Notes: generated by a model not told the origin, from the sequence alone. Shown: positions 11,451 through 24,520, counted from the stretch's first letter. The stretch is DNA of 64,000 nt from Amaranthus tricolor (GCF_026212465.1 NC_080055.1:20421569-20485568); one strand, 5' to 3'. Numbers and translations are program-made.

Positions 11451-12169
11451 GTTTATTTATTATTAGTTTTATATATTTATTTATTTTTATCTCGATTCAT
11501 TTTCTTGCGAGACCCAACTAAGAGACTCACCTTCGTGGGTTCACACATTTTAATAAAATAATCTTTTTGATTCGAACCTCTTTATTTAAGAAATCGTAAC
11601 TATATTTTTAATATATGTATATAAGTTAACATTTAAATTCGTATATGAAAGAAGTTTATTAAAAATAATTCAGAAATATTTTAATATAATTGTAAAATCT
11701 TTAAAAGCTATTAAAATATTAAATAATTACGTCATTAAAATTTTGGAGTATTACAGACTACCCCCTTTAAAGGAAGTTTCTTCCCCGAAACTGGAGTACC
11801 CAAGGTACAATTCATGAAAATTTATATTTCTAATAACTCAAGAAGGTGTCTTAACAATTTTAAGCCTAAGGAATTAACTCAAAGATCGTGACTTTATTGA
11901 CGCTATTAACAAAAGATACTCAATCTATCTTAATATTCTTACATATTTCGTTTCGAGCATTCATAATCATCTAAATTAACTCAACACCCAATCGAAACAT
12001 GTAAATGTCACACAATTGACTTAACACCACCAATCAAAAGCATGTAAAAAATCACACAATTGACTCGACACGATCAATCAAAAGCAAATTTGTAATAGGT
12101 CGGTATCATAGAGGAGAAAATACGTGCAAAACGCGCGAAATTTTATCGCATTCTACTCCCCTTAAAGAC

Positions 12170-13437
12170 TTAGTTATGACTCTGTAAATTACTAACCTCA
12201 GGAAAAAGGTGTTGGTATTTCTCACGCATGGAATCCTCAGTTTCCCACGTTGCTTCCTGTGTGCGTTGGTTAGACCATAGAACTTTCACCATCTTTATAT
12301 CTTTTCTCCTCGTACTACGCACCTTAGAATCTAAGATCTCGATAGGCTTCTCTTCATAACATAAATTCTCATCAAGATCTAAGGGTTCGGGATCTAGCAC
12401 ATGCGATTTATCGGGAAACCGCGAAATGTGAAACACGTTATGGACCTTACCCAACTCATTGGGTAATGCTAGTCTGTAAGCGACCTTTCCTACCTTCTCT
12501 ATGACTTCATAAGGTCTTATAAACTTTGGACTCAACTTACCCTTCTTGCTAAACCTCATGACTCCCTTCATCGGTGAAACTCTCAATAACATAATCCTCT
12601 ATGGCGAACTCATCAGGTCTCTTCTTAAGATCTGCGTAGGACTTTTGTCGATCCTGGGCCGCTTTAAGTCTTTCTCGAATCATTTTTACTTGATCAGTCA
12701 TCTCCTCTAACATAGCCGGACCTAGAGTGACAGATTTACTAAAATCGTCCCAACATACTGGATTACAACAACGACAACCGTACAAAGCTTCAAAAGGTGC
12801 CATCTGGATGCTTGCCTGGTAACTATTATTGTATGAAAATTCCACCATGTCTAGGCACTCATCCCAAGATCCTTGCCTATCCAAAGCTACCACTCGCAAC
12901 ATATCTTCAAGTGTCCTATTCGTGCGTTCATTTTGCCCATCAATAGCCGGGTGAAAAGATGTGCTCCTAAGAAGTTCTGTACCCAAAGCTTTCTGAAATG
13001 CTTCCAAAAATTTCGACACGTATCTAGTATCACGATCAGACACTATAGATCTAGGGACACCATGATATCGTACAACATTCTTAAGGTAAGCTCGAGCCAA
13101 TTGATCCATATCCCACTGATTATTCATCGGGATGAACTTAGCACTCTTGGTGAGTCTATCCACGATCACCCATAATCATTTCCCGACCTAGTCCTCGGTA
13201 AACCCAAAACAAAGTCCATGGATATGTCATCCCATTTCCATACAGGAATATCCAAAGGTTGGAGTAAACTTGAGGCCCCTTATGCTCGCTCTTTACTTTC
13301 TGGCAGGTCAAACACTTGGAAACAAACTCATCAATATCTCTTTTCATTCCAGACCACCAAAATGTTTTCTTCAAGTCTTGATACATTTTATCTCCTCCCG
13401 GATGCATAGAGTACTTTGAGCTATGAGCCTCTGTCAA
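12170..13437 (-). pseudogene. Integrase and chromodomain of Tekay-like element
   Basis: 13156-13437 holds the HHCC zinc region ([12 protein letters not shown], then CLTCQ). 12549-13169 holds the integrase core with [25 protein letters not shown] and a Glu in DGQNERTNRTLED. 12170-12592 holds the C-terminal domain with KLSPKFIRPYEVIEKVG and a chromodomain (VKVLWSNQRTQEATWE). The chromodomain pattern fits the Tekay/Del clade. The first piece shares the gag-pol frame; the next two are in other frames, so at least two frameshifts disable it. Confidence 0.88.
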
Positions 13438-13452
13438 GATTTTATCCTTAAA

Positions 13453-15609
13453 CTATGTGCAAGTAGAAGGTACACACCATCGACCCTTGTATCGAACGCT
13501 ACCATCCTCGAATATCGTGAATCCTTCAGTTTTTCCTTCTTTAACCTGTTCTCTCGTTTTCTCCAATAAGGAGTTACTCACTTGATTTGTTAAAATTTCC
13601 TCAAAAATTGAAGGTCGGATGGATAAGGCTGCTAATCGGGACTCTAGCTCCCCATGCTGTACAATCTCGAGATTCAATCATTCCATGTCTTTCTAGAACT
13701 CTCTAGGAACAGTCGAAGAAGCTACGTAATGATTGGTTTTTCTACTCAAAGCATCGGCTACCACATTGGCCTTACCCTCATGGTAATTAAACTCCACATC
13801 ATAGTCATTAATCAACTCTAGCCACCTTCGCTGTCTCATGTTCAAATTTTGTTGTGTATACACGTAACGCAAGTTTTGATGGTCAGTATAAATTTTGCAC
13901 TTCGATCCATACAAGTAATGTCTCCAAATCTTTAGAGCAAAGACAATGGCTGCTAGGTCTAGGTCATGAGTCGAATAATTGACTTCATGTGGTTTAAGTT
14001 GTCTTGATGCATAAGTAATAACCTTTCGATCGTGCATCAACACACACCCTAACCCATTTTTCGAGGCATCATTATACACAAGATATTCAGACGTGCTGTC
14101 TGGAAAGGTTAAAATTGGTGTAGTAGTCAATCTCTCCTTTAATGTTTGGAAGGCTCTCTCACACTCCTCAGTCCACTCAAATTTCTTGTCTTTCTTCATC
14201 AAATTGGTCATCGGTCGGGCAATCTTCGAGAAATCCTTCACAAATCGTCTATAGTAACCAACCAAACCCAGAAAACTTCTAATCTCGGTCACATTTTTTG
14301 GTGTAGGCCAATCCCTCATCGCCTCAATCTTAGTTGGATTCACAGTAACTCCCTCCTTGGATACAAAATGCCCCAGAAATGATACTTTTTCAAGCCAAAA
14401 CTCACACTTAGAAAATTTGGCATACAATTGATACTCCCGAAGTATCTGCAATACTTACCTCAAATGTTGCTCGTGCTCTCCCTCATCCTTTGAATACACC
14501 AAGATATCGTCGATGAAGACCACGACAAACTTATCAAGGGATGCACCAAATACTCGATTCATCAAACACATGAATGCTGCTGGTGCATTTGTCAGCCCAA
14601 ATGGCATCATTGTAAACTCAAAATGCCCACAGCGAGTCCTAAAGGCCGTCTTGGGTATATCTCTCTCCGCTATTCTCAATTGATGATAGACAGATCTCAA
14701 GTCAATCTTGGAAAACATTCCAGCTCCCTTTAGTTGGTCAAACAGGTCATCAATTCTCAGTAGAGGGTATTTGTTCTTCACAGCAATCTTGTTCAACTCA
14801 CGGTAATCTATGCATAGTCTCATACTCCCATCTTTCTTGCGAACAAACAACACAGGTGCCCCCCAGGGCGAAACACTCGGTCGTATGTACCCTTTCTCCA
14901 ACAACTCTTCTACTTGCTTTCTCAATTCTTCCATCTCTGCTGGTGCCATCCTATAAGGTGCTTTGGTTATGGGTTCCGTCCCTGGTACTAAGTCTATGGT
15001 AAATTCAAAGTCCCGAGTAGGTGGAATTCTTGGTATTTCGTCTAGGAAGACGTCCATAAGCTCATTTACGACGGGAACGATCTCAAGAGCCACAACCTTA
15101 TCCTCTATCATGCGAATGTGACACAAGTAACAAGGTAATCTCTGTCTCACTAATCTCTTCATTCTCAAGGAAGATACCATTCTAGCCCATAGCCCCAAAG
15201 TACCCTTATTATACTTTACCCTTTTTTCCTTAGGCCCCACAAGCCTTAGCTCTTGTTTGTCGCACTCAATCTCTGCCTTGAAATGGCCTAACCAATCTAT
15301 CCAGAGAATGATTTCTAAGTCATCTATGTCGAGCTCATAAAGGTCACTAGGGAAAACAACTTCTCCTATGGTTAAAGGAACTCCTCTATATAGCTTAGTA
15401 CACAGGAACAACTCTCCCGATGGAACCGCTACGACATTAAAGGTGGATTCAGGGTTCCTTAATCCTAACTTCTCGATCTTTGATGTGCATACAAAAGAAT
15501 CAGATGCTCCAGTATCAAACAATACTTTAACAGGTACAGAATTCACAAAGAACGTACATGTCACCACATCGCTCGCCAACTCTGCCTCCTTGCTGTTGAT
15601 AGCTGTCAA
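13453..15609 (-). pseudogene. Protease, reverse transcriptase and RNase H of Tekay-like element
   Basis: 15609-14455 carries the aspartic protease ([13 protein letters not shown], about residues 29-41) and reverse transcriptase with [19 protein letters not shown] and the catalytic FIDDILVYS. 14451-13693 continues with RT thumb and RNase H ([33 protein letters not shown]). 13677-13453 is the linker to integrase. All pieces are in the same frame, separated by in-frame stops at 14455-14457 (TAA), 13693-13695 (TAG) and 13453-13455 (TAG). Stops of this kind are typical of C-to-T decay in a methylated transposon. Confidence 0.9.
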
Positions 15610-15723
15610 CCTCCCAGTAGTTGGATGAGTTATAGTTGTACTGGCTCCTCCATTGCCATTCCGGGTGTTGTTCCCATTCAGCCCTCCAGGCTTGAAGCTA
15701 CTTTGAGGTGTGCGGTTTCCGTT

Positions 15724-16815
15724 TCAATCCCTCTGGTAGTTCAGCTTCCTACCATTGTGATCGTTCCCATCCTTGTTATTTCTGAAATTCCCCGGTCTGA
15801 AGCTTTGTTGCCCATTATGTTGTTGTGTTGGATGTCCATGCTTTGCAAAGCATTCATACTCTCGGTGTCCCAGTTTGCCACAATATTTGCACTCCACCAA
15901 ATTTCCACCGCAGTCTTTCCGCGGGTGATTGTTGGGACACTTAAAGCAAAAAACGACTCTCTCCTTGCCATGACGTTCCTTGATCACCTTCCGATCACTG
16001 GCACCTCCCAGCTGAGGCTTGCCATTTCTCCCATTTCCGAGGTGTTGGTCATTAAAGCTTCGATGTCTCTTGCTGTGGTGAAAACTGTGTTGTTGATGAA
16101 CATTCTCCTTCCTCTTTTCCCCACTAGGGGTTGCCCCACTACTAGTCTCGGGCCCTTTTCCCTTGTCCATCTTAATCAAGCTTCCGACTTGAGCAGTTCT
16201 CTGATACATCGCATCTAATGTGGTGTATCTGTCGCTATCAATGTGAACTTGCACCTAATTCACTAATCCCAATTCGAATCTTTGCATCTTCTTTTCTTCG
16301 GTGGGGACGTCATCAGGGCAGTATTTGACATATTCTATGAATTCCTTATAATATTCATCCACGGACATCTTCCCCATCTCAAGCGTAGCAAATTCATTAG
16401 ACTTCTGCTTCTTGGTATGCGGTGGGTAAAACTTTTCTCGAATCATCGTCTTGAGATCCTTCCAACTCAGCGGATTATCGAGTTCACTCATCACACTATC
16501 TCTTGCATTCGACCACCAATAGTCTGCCTCTTCTTGAAGGTAGAATGCAGCCTGGTTTACCCTCAAGTTCTCAGGGCATTGGACCACGTTGAACAATTTG
16601 TCAAATTCTCGTAACCAACTTTCCAAAGCTGCAGGTTCCCCAGTCCCTGAGTATGTAGGAGGTTTATTCTGAGAGATTCTCTTGCTTATAGAGGAAGCTA
16701 TCTCTGCGGTCGGCTTGGACTTTGACCTCCTTTCCTCAGCCAGTTCCATAACCAGCTCACGTAGTGCCTTGTTAGAAGAGCGTTGTCGCAAACGTTTGCT
16801 AGATAGAGGAGGCAT
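15724..16815 (-). pseudogene. gag of Tekay-like element
   Basis: The start at 16815 (MPPLSSKRLRQRS) gives a retrotransposon gag domain (AAFYLQEEADYWWSNARD). A TAG stop at 16255-16257 interrupts the frame, which resumes at once and runs to 15724. Two zinc knuckles follow: CFKCPNNHPRKDC and CKYCGKLGHREYEC, the second being CX2CX4HX4C. Gag and pol are in one frame, as in Tekay elements with a single polyprotein. Particle assembly and RNA binding would be its role. Confidence 0.88.
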
Positions 16816-17493
16816 TTCCTGTTAGCATCATATCCAACACGAATATAAGTTTATTTCTCCATCTATGCCAAAAAAGACGAGAAAGTGTGGTGTCAAAGAT
16901 TTAACTCACAATATAACTTATCTACATGTGTACTCCTACCTCTATGATAATCCACCTTAAATAGTACTACGCTTATCTTCCTTTTCAATTGCAAACACGT
17001 ACTGTATAAGCTTGGTTCAAAGAATTTCGTAAATGAACAGTAGAAAAACGGAATTCACATATAGGAAATGAATATTGTCATATATAGATTCTCAAGCACC
17101 CAATCACGTAACGCATTAACCTTCTCATACCAATAAGGTTCAAATTAACATCACATTTAAGCATTATTATACAAATTTAGTAGATTGTACCAAAAGCTTT
17201 ACTAACACTAAATAATACTCAATATTGCAGAGAACGTAAGTAGCATCTGTTAAACAAACCCATGTTCATAAGAAATTCATAAGTATGAGCAACTTTATAC
17301 TTATGAATCTAATATCAAATTACTTAACTTAATCTACTTATGCACATGCAATAATCACCACAATGAAAAATATAAGTCGTATATCTATCCCAAATCTACC
17401 CCAGATCTTACGCGTAACGTTAAGTTTAAACAATTCCTTAAAGACTTTAGAGTACGAGCGTCAAAGTAGGAACCACTGGCTCTGGTAACCACC
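16816..17493 (-). other. Leader and primer-binding site of Tekay-like element
   Basis: Non-coding leader between the gag start and the LTR. At 17477-17491 the minus strand reads TGGTTACCAGAGCC, an altered version of the initiator tRNA-Met complement TGGTATCAGAGC, two bases from the LTR terminus at 17494. Confidence 0.65.
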
Positions 17494-20400
17494 TGTAACA
17501 CCCCTGAATTTCCAACCCCTTAAACGAAACCAACAATCATGAAGGAATGGAGGAAATTTGGGTGTTACATAAAAAGAAAGGAATGAGATGTGTGTATGCT
17601 AAAGTAATTGGAAACTTATCTTATATGGATGATAGTGATTATTTGACATTTAGTTGGTATGACAAAGCAGATAACTGGACTTATTAGTTCTACTCATAAC
17701 TTATATAGGTGCCCACTTCATAAGAGGAAAGTAGAACCTTAGTTGGGTGATTTTTGTAACTTTTGGTCGTGCAGTGACGCTTGCAGGTACGTACACGCAG
17801 TAACTAATTATCATATTCATCGTTTCAAAGTATTATCAATATTTCATGGTTATATGCATCGTATTATAATTATAGAGCGCCAGAAAGTAAACTATGCTAG
17901 CGAATAGTCATAATAGTGATATAGGCAAGTAGAATGAAAGCATTAAGAGACTATGAGAACATATTTCTGAATATTAGAGAACGCACCATGGTTGTGTGTG
18001 GTATCGAAGTGATTTCCTACTTATTGAGCCTTGATTATGATTAGTTGGCGTGACTCAACTGGATTTGTAACCGCCTCGAATTATGAAGGCAAACACTAAC
18101 TGGAATTTAGTATTAATCAAGCGGAAGCTTACTTTTGCCAACACAATTAAGGGGTTACTTAAAGGTCAAACCAATGTTCAAGTATAATACTTGAACCAAA
18201 CCAAAGCAATATAACGGAAGTTTTAACTATCCAAAATATAGGAAAATTACAACCAAATCGAAATAAGTCCAAAGTTCAAATTACATCCTTAAATTAGTCT
18301 AAATCTAAACTAATAGTCTCTCAAATACAATAAAGAGATCTAAACAAAAGGGGAGTCATACTCCAACTCGGGTTCATCTTCCGCTCGCATATCCATTCTC
18401 CGTCGAGGTGCCATAGGGGTTTACTCTAAAAACGAAACCATTGGAAAAAAACATACAAAGCATAGTATCAGCAAAAAGGCTGAGTATAAACACACTGGTG
18501 TCCGTCAAACAAGTTATTAAAACCTTTTTTTTGAGTAAATTCAATTTGAAATATGCTTTTTCATTTGATAAATCATATTATGATTCAAATCCAGTTCAAT
18601 GGCTCTATAGTCATTTCAAATTCTCATTTTTCATCATAAATCATAAGATCTCAATGGATCCAAATCAATTTCAAACTCATATCATAAGTTTACATGGGTA
18701 CTCTGTGAGTCATCCTGTGACTTGTTTGGTAGTCGGTCTACCGTTCGCGACATGTCCGGCAAGTGTAACACAATGGTATTGTGAGCAATACGCACTCAGC
18801 ATTGGTGAGTCGTTTAATCATGCACACAACATTTGCTGTGGCATATGTACCCGCCATTTAGGCTAAAACATTTTTTTTTGTACATAATATATATCTTGTA
18901 ATTTTAATAGCATTTGAAAGTCAAAAAAAAAATATTAACTTTTTCCATATAATAAACATCTTTTATTTGCACATAGCAAAACATACTTTATTTGCAACTT
19001 AGCAAAATCAAATCATAATATTTCCCACATGGGTAAAACATGCTTAGCATAATCATATCATTAAAAATAACCTTTGCACTATATTGGGGCATCACTAGCA
19101 TGTATGGAAATGCATCGTAACAAAAAGTGATTAAAGTTCAATACGATTTTTTTTTAAGGAAACCACTAAAATGTTTTGTTTTAATCCTTCTTAAAGTAAA
19201 TATAACTTAAAAGGGTTTGGAATTCATTCAAAACAACTGGAATATGATTCATATGTCTATAAAATCATTACGACAGAAGATTTCATAAAACACTATTTTG
19301 TTAAATACGAGATAGTTTTGCCGGTAATAAAATCGATAATTGATTTACAAAGTACATATTAATTCTCCAACAAGGCCCAAATTAATCAAGTCATTATAAT
19401 ACCTTATTTAAAATGAATTTAAGGTTGTCCTATCAGATTATATTTGGTTATGCGAATTTATAACGATCTTACAACTATTTTCGACAATTTGGGTATTTAC
19501 CGTTGTTTAAATGGTGTCTTAAATCCGTAAAATTTATAAACCATCTAATTTAAACTTAATTTATACTATGAGGCAGTAGGTTATTAATATAATTATAAAT
19601 TTTCTTATATAGGTCTATTTTTACCCAAATTTAATTAACAATATTACACTTTTTAATAAATAAACATTTTCTATTAATTTGATACATTAGTAAATAATAA
19701 ATAATTTATTTTGTAAAATTATACCAAGGTTCCAGAAGTCATATAACATATTTATCAGGCCATTTGAACTTATAAAAATCATGTATGATGTTTTATTATT
19801 TTGTATAGATATTTTATCGATAAATAGAATAAAATAGGTTTAAAATTATTTGAGTTCGAATAAAATATTACAAAAATCATATGATATTCCAGAAGCTATT
19901 TTAAGGGGTATAAAATTTTAAATAACCATTAAAAATCATGTGGGGTATTTTTAATAATTAATATTGTTATTTTACCGATAAACCGAATAAAATTTTTTTA
20001 AGTCCATATATGGTCACGAAAATCCTTATAAATTTTTGAACATGTATCTACTCTTTATATAACTGTCTCATAAAATTTTCATGTCCAAAAGAAGTCATTT
20101 AGTATTTATTTTATATTTTACCGTTTTCCAACTTACCGATTATTAATAACAGAGTAAAAATTATTAAGGTCCTTAAATGTCAACGAAACCTTCCCAAACT
20201 TTTACCAATTTTACCTACCTTCCCAAAATTTCAAGTCCATATGTCTTTGTTTGGTAATTATTTTATATTTTACCATTTTACAATTTACCGTTAAACAATT
20301 TAACGATTATTCAAAAATAATAAAAAATTCCAAATTAAATATATTCTGGCCAGATCTTGTTGGAGACATTATAATATGTTTTTATTAATTATTTTTGATG

Positions 20401-23304
20401 ATGAAGAGTTCATCTAATACCATGTTTTATAATAAGAGTATTTAACACCTTAAAATCCATTAAAATATCAATTTAACGAATAATCTCAACAAAAAAGTAT
20501 CCAAGAAATTTTCTTAACATGTAGCTACTGAAAATTTCTTTTAAAATGAATTTCAAATATTTTCAAATTCATATAATCATTTCCATCACAAATAACTTTC
20601 ACAAATTAGTGTTAAACATGCCGTTAAATATACAATAATTTATAAAATCAACATGCATGATACCCACAATAATAATACATGTAATAAATTATTCCATACT
20701 CAAATTTATCATTTTCACATCATTTTTTAAGATTTAAGAACTTCTCTTTGGAAATTTTATTTTTTTTTTAAAAAAAACAAGTTTATACACAAACTTTTCC
20801 AACTTGTTCTTAAATCCTTTAAAAATCACCCCATGTGACATACCTCGACTCCAAGCCTATATAATTATTCTGTAAGCTCCTACGCGTTCTTAGAATTGGT
20901 TCTAACTTCGGTTCCTTGCCCTTCAAGCCTCAACTCCAACTCTTCAACTTAACATATTGCATTCATCCAAAAATCAATAATAATTTTGGATTTCTAACAT
21001 GCACTTAATTTTTCCTAGTTAGAGTTGTTAGACTAATACTTGTGATGATTTTAACATGTTTGGAGTATACTTATTATGTTGAGCAACATACTTAGTTAAG
21101 TCCCATAATTTTACTTGAATCCTTTAAGTAACAAAATTTATATGTTTGTAGAAATACATCTTCTTACTTTCTATTATGGCCTATTTTTATAGATTTATAA
21201 ATGACGATTTAGTTTAGAGATAAAATACTCATTTTATAATGATCTTAGTTTATAGAAAGATTCATGTAAGAAAAAATGTTTTACATGAACAAGTTTTAAC
21301 AAAAACTAGTGGAATAAAGAAATGAGCATAACTTACTCTATACTTGGTGGATTTCTTCAAGTTTGGTGTCTATGGAAAGCTCTTAAGATGAAGATTATTT
21401 TTATGGGAGATTTGAGTTTATAAACATAAATTTTCAGAAGTTTTAGATGGGCTTTTGAAGAAGATTTGATGAGAAAAGAAGGTGTTTTTGCTAGGAATTG
21501 TAAGATTGAACTTCAACTATGCTTATGGATGAAATAAGGAGTAAAATGAAGAGTGAAAGAAGGTTGATGGAGCTGAAAATATGGACAGAAAATATGTCTT
21601 GATTTATTATGTTTGCATGCTTGTTGTGATGGTGTTTTTGGGTAAGAACAATAGGGGCTTTGGGTAGAGAGTTTGGTGGAGTGTGCAAGTGAGTTTTGGG
21701 GCTAAAAGAGGGCTAGTATGGCAGCTAGGGGCTGCTGTTTTGAGGCTGATTTGAGGTGATTTATATCCTCAATTTGGTCTAATATGGTGTAAGAAAGGTT
21801 TATCTAAGATAGTTTAAGGTTTGGGTAAAAATTGTTGTACATGTAACAAATTATGTAACTTGTACTTCATGTTTAAAAATCACTTGTATATGTGTGAAAT
21901 ATTAATTTACTCCCATCATGGTTATATAATATGCTTGGGTAATAATTAAAATTTTCTTGAACTGTTATGGGTAGTTGCTCAACTTTAAGTTTTACCTCCA
22001 AAGTTTACGTTACTTGTTACGGTTCATAATCACGTTACGAATTAACAAGTTTCAAATCATTGTAGAGAACTTTCAAATTACTACCATCAATAATTAAATT
22101 ATAATTAGTAGCGAACAAATATATAAGAAAAATTAGGCGCTAAAAACGACTAATGAAATCTCCTAATAATACGATTGTTTTAGGATTATATCCGGTTGAT
22201 TTAGTAGTCCCCTAGGTGAGATCCGACGGGATCACCATAAGGGGGGTATGAACATACTTTTGTCATTGGGCGTCGGATGGCCGATACCTCCTCTTGACCG
22301 AGGTGTTACCATGCGATCCTTGCAAACTACAATATGGTAGCCTCTTCACTGGTTTAGTACTCCAGTGTGTTAGTTTTTACCGAAGGTAGGACTTGAGAGG
22401 GTCAGTTGGAGGGGGTATCAGCTCATACTTTGCCATGGGCGCCGGATGGCCGATAACGCCCTTGGCCGTGTCACTATGCCATGAATAGAGAAAAGATCCA
22501 CTACCTTTGAGTATACTTCGAGAGATTAGTAGTTTGAAAGAGAAATTTTGAGTAAATATAGGTGTTTAGACAGATGAGTAGACTCGTTATTGCCATACTA
22601 TATCGCTGTCTATAGTTTTGTTCAATGACTCTAATTGTTCTAAGTTCATTAATTACTGACGTGTTTGTGTTTGTTGTTGTTTGTTCATTACTCCCTATGA
22701 TTTTCCTGTTATGACACATTTGACTATGATCATTATGTTGAGCAGCAGGATAGGTATAGGAGCTTCTTTTCCTTTGCATTGGGAGAAAAAGTGGAGTACG
22801 ATCGTAACAATTGTATACAAGTTGCCTAATGCTTGTAGCTTCTATATTACTTGTAAAGTTTTCTTTTTGGGATTGCATAATTCCTCCGTATGGAGCCATG
22901 TGACTCATTGTATGATCAATAATTCTGCGGCATAGTTTCTGGATGTATAGTAGTGAGAATACTTCTTTGATATTCGTCAAACCGATGCGTTAACACTGGA
23001 ACCACGATCCTCGTTAGAGTTGATGATTTGATAAGCCGACAATGATTCATTCCTTCGTGACATATTTTTGAAAGACATTAGAGGCCTTAAATTAGTTTAG
23101 TTATGTTATCCATTTATATATCCTTGTCACATCCTCAGTTTTTAGCAGAGATGCTGCCGAAATTTCCACTTACCCACCTTTTTAATTAATCTTTAGCGTT
23201 TATTTGAATTATTTTCCCTTTTCTTTTATGTAACACCCGAATTTCCTCCCTTCCTTCACGATTTCTAGTTTCGTTTAAGGGGTTAGAAATTCAGGGGTGT
23301 TACA
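17494..23304 (-). repeat. Probable large LTR or LTR-derived block, 5.8 kb, bounded by 76-bp inverted repeats
   Basis: The block starts TGTAACACCC and ends GGGTGTTACA. Its two 76-bp ends (17494-17569 and 23229-23304) are inverted copies that match at 69 of 76 positions, and each is palindromic at its own termini. It adjoins the primer-binding site, so it occupies the 5' LTR position of the Tekay-like element; LTRs of several kb occur in that clade. No gene is visible inside: the frame at 18441-18866 and others have no recognisable domain. The block does not match the 609-bp 3' LTR except at the terminal 10-11 bases, so recombination between elements is likely. Confidence 0.55.
22180..22480. 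repeat. Divergent internal duplication in the LTR-like block
   Basis: GGGCGTCGGATGGCCGATA (near 22267) and GGGCGCCGGATGGCCGATAA (near 22438), each followed by a CTTG(A/G)CCG(A/T)G(G)TGT-like string, form two diverged copies about 170 bp apart. No open frame uses them. Confidence 0.6.
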
Positions 23305-24520
23305 AAGCTCTTTCTCATAAATTGATAATCTTTGCCACCTAGGCCCAGGGTTTTGCTTAAGTAAGCCAATGGGTGCCCCTCCTGAATCAAAACAGCTCCT
23401 ATCCCAAAGTGAGATGCATTTGTTTCCACCACAAAAGTTTTCTGGAAATCAGGTAAAGCTAGAACTGGGGCTGTGCTCAGTGCTTGTTGAAGCTATTGGA
23501 AGGCTTCTTGTGCCGTTTCATCCCACTGGAAAGCCCCCTTCTTAAGCAATGAAGTTAGAGGTTTACTGATTAGGGCATAATGCTTGAACCTTCTATAGTA
23601 TCTAGCTAGGCCAAGAAAACTCCATAGCTGTTTGATGTTGGTTGGTGGAGGCCAAGTTCTGATAGCCTCAATCATTTGAGGATCAGTTTCCACTTCTTCC
23701 CGCGAGATAAAATGCCCAAGGTATTCTACTTTACTCTTCCCTAAGTAACATTTGCTCATCTTAGCATACAAACTATGTTGTTCCACTAATTGAAAGACTG
23801 GCTCTAATAGTTGTTCATGGTCCCTCAAACACTTACTGTACAAAAGAATGTCATCAAAGAAAACCAAAACCCCTTTTCTCCGTAAAGGTCTGAAAATGTG
23901 ATACATCTAAGATTGAAAAGAAGCGGTTGCATTAGTTAGGTCAAATGGCATAACTAAAAACTCATAGTGCCCATTGTGGGTCTTGAATGCAGTCTTGTAA
24001 ACACCATCCTTGCATACCCTTAATTGATGATAGCATGCTCTTAAGTCTATTTTGCTAAACACCTTGCTCCCAGCTAGTTCATCAATTAATTCTTCCACTA
24101 CAGGTATGGGAAATTTGTTCTTGATAGTTTTACCATTCAAAGCTCGATAATCCACGCATAATCTCCAAGATCCATCTTTTTTTCTCACCAAAACCACTGG
24201 AAAAGCAAAAGGGTTGTTACACTCTTGAATGATACCCTATGTAAGCATTTCATGCACCAAGTTCTTAATAATATCCCTTTTGCTAAAGGGTACCTATAGG
24301 GTCTTATGTTGACTGGGTTTGTTCCATGCTCCAAGGGAATCCTATGATCAAATAGGCCTCTTGCAAGGGGTAAAAATTTGGGTTCCTCAAAAATTCTCTT
24401 GTACTTGTTTATTAGTTTAGCCACAGAGTTAGGGATATCTGTATTTGCTCCTTCTAATTTCAGAATATGTAACTCCACTTCAGAACAACTCTCTAGTTCT
24501 TGTTCACAAAGTTGTAACAT
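23305..24520 (-). pseudogene. Reverse transcriptase of the Reina-like element
   Basis: Frames 24185-24520, 23907-24197 and 23493-23906, plus unframed sequence to 23310, give [33 protein letters not shown] and the catalytic VFFDDILLYSK. Thumb and RNase H start follow (ILYS...FQWDETAQEAFQ, then [15 protein letters not shown] on the same strand). A stop separates 23907 from 23906 and frameshifts separate the others. The sequence is cut at 23309 by the nested insertion and resumes at 10328. Confidence 0.88.

Larger units (their letters stand above)
11147..11755 (-). repeat. 3' LTR of Tekay-like element carrying a 5S rRNA-like segment
   Basis: On plus it starts TGTAACACCCC and ends GGAGTATTACA. 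It adjoins the polypurine tract AAAGGGGGTAG (minus, 11756-11766), which marks it as the 3' LTR. The part 11268-11345 matches plant 5S rRNA on the minus strand: AACTCCACAGTTAAGTGTGC, then GGATGAGTGACCTCCTGG, the region of the internal RNA polymerase III promoter. 5S-like LTRs are known from Cassandra TRIM elements. A TTA microsatellite (11364-11450) expands the LTR. No matching 5' LTR is seen next to the primer site. Confidence 0.75.
10334..23304 (-). mobile_element. 13-kb nested insertion in the Reina-like element, containing a Tekay-like gypsy element
   Basis: The RNase H coding sequence is broken exactly here; AAGCT is duplicated at 10329-10333 and 23305-23309. The right edge ends in GGGTGTTACA, an LTR terminus. 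The left edge begins AAGCCTCTCAAG and lacks the expected TG. Inside lie a coding gypsy element (11756-17493), its 3' LTR (11147-11755), and a 5.8-kb non-coding block bounded by inverted 76-bp repeats (17494-23304). The insertion boundaries are firm; how the parts relate is less clear. Confidence 0.8.

Noticed and set aside
15625..16218. 197-codon plus-strand open frame
   Set aside because: Antisense shadow of the retroelement gag and zinc-knuckle coding region.
18441..18866. 141-codon plus-strand open frame
   Set aside because: Lies inside the LTR-like block; composition is erratic, no domain is recognised, and nearby words (GTCGGTCTACCG, GTAACACAATGG) look like LTR sequence.
22501..22980. 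159-codon minus-strand frame
   Set aside because: No recognisable domain; lies in the non-coding LTR-like block and is likely chance.
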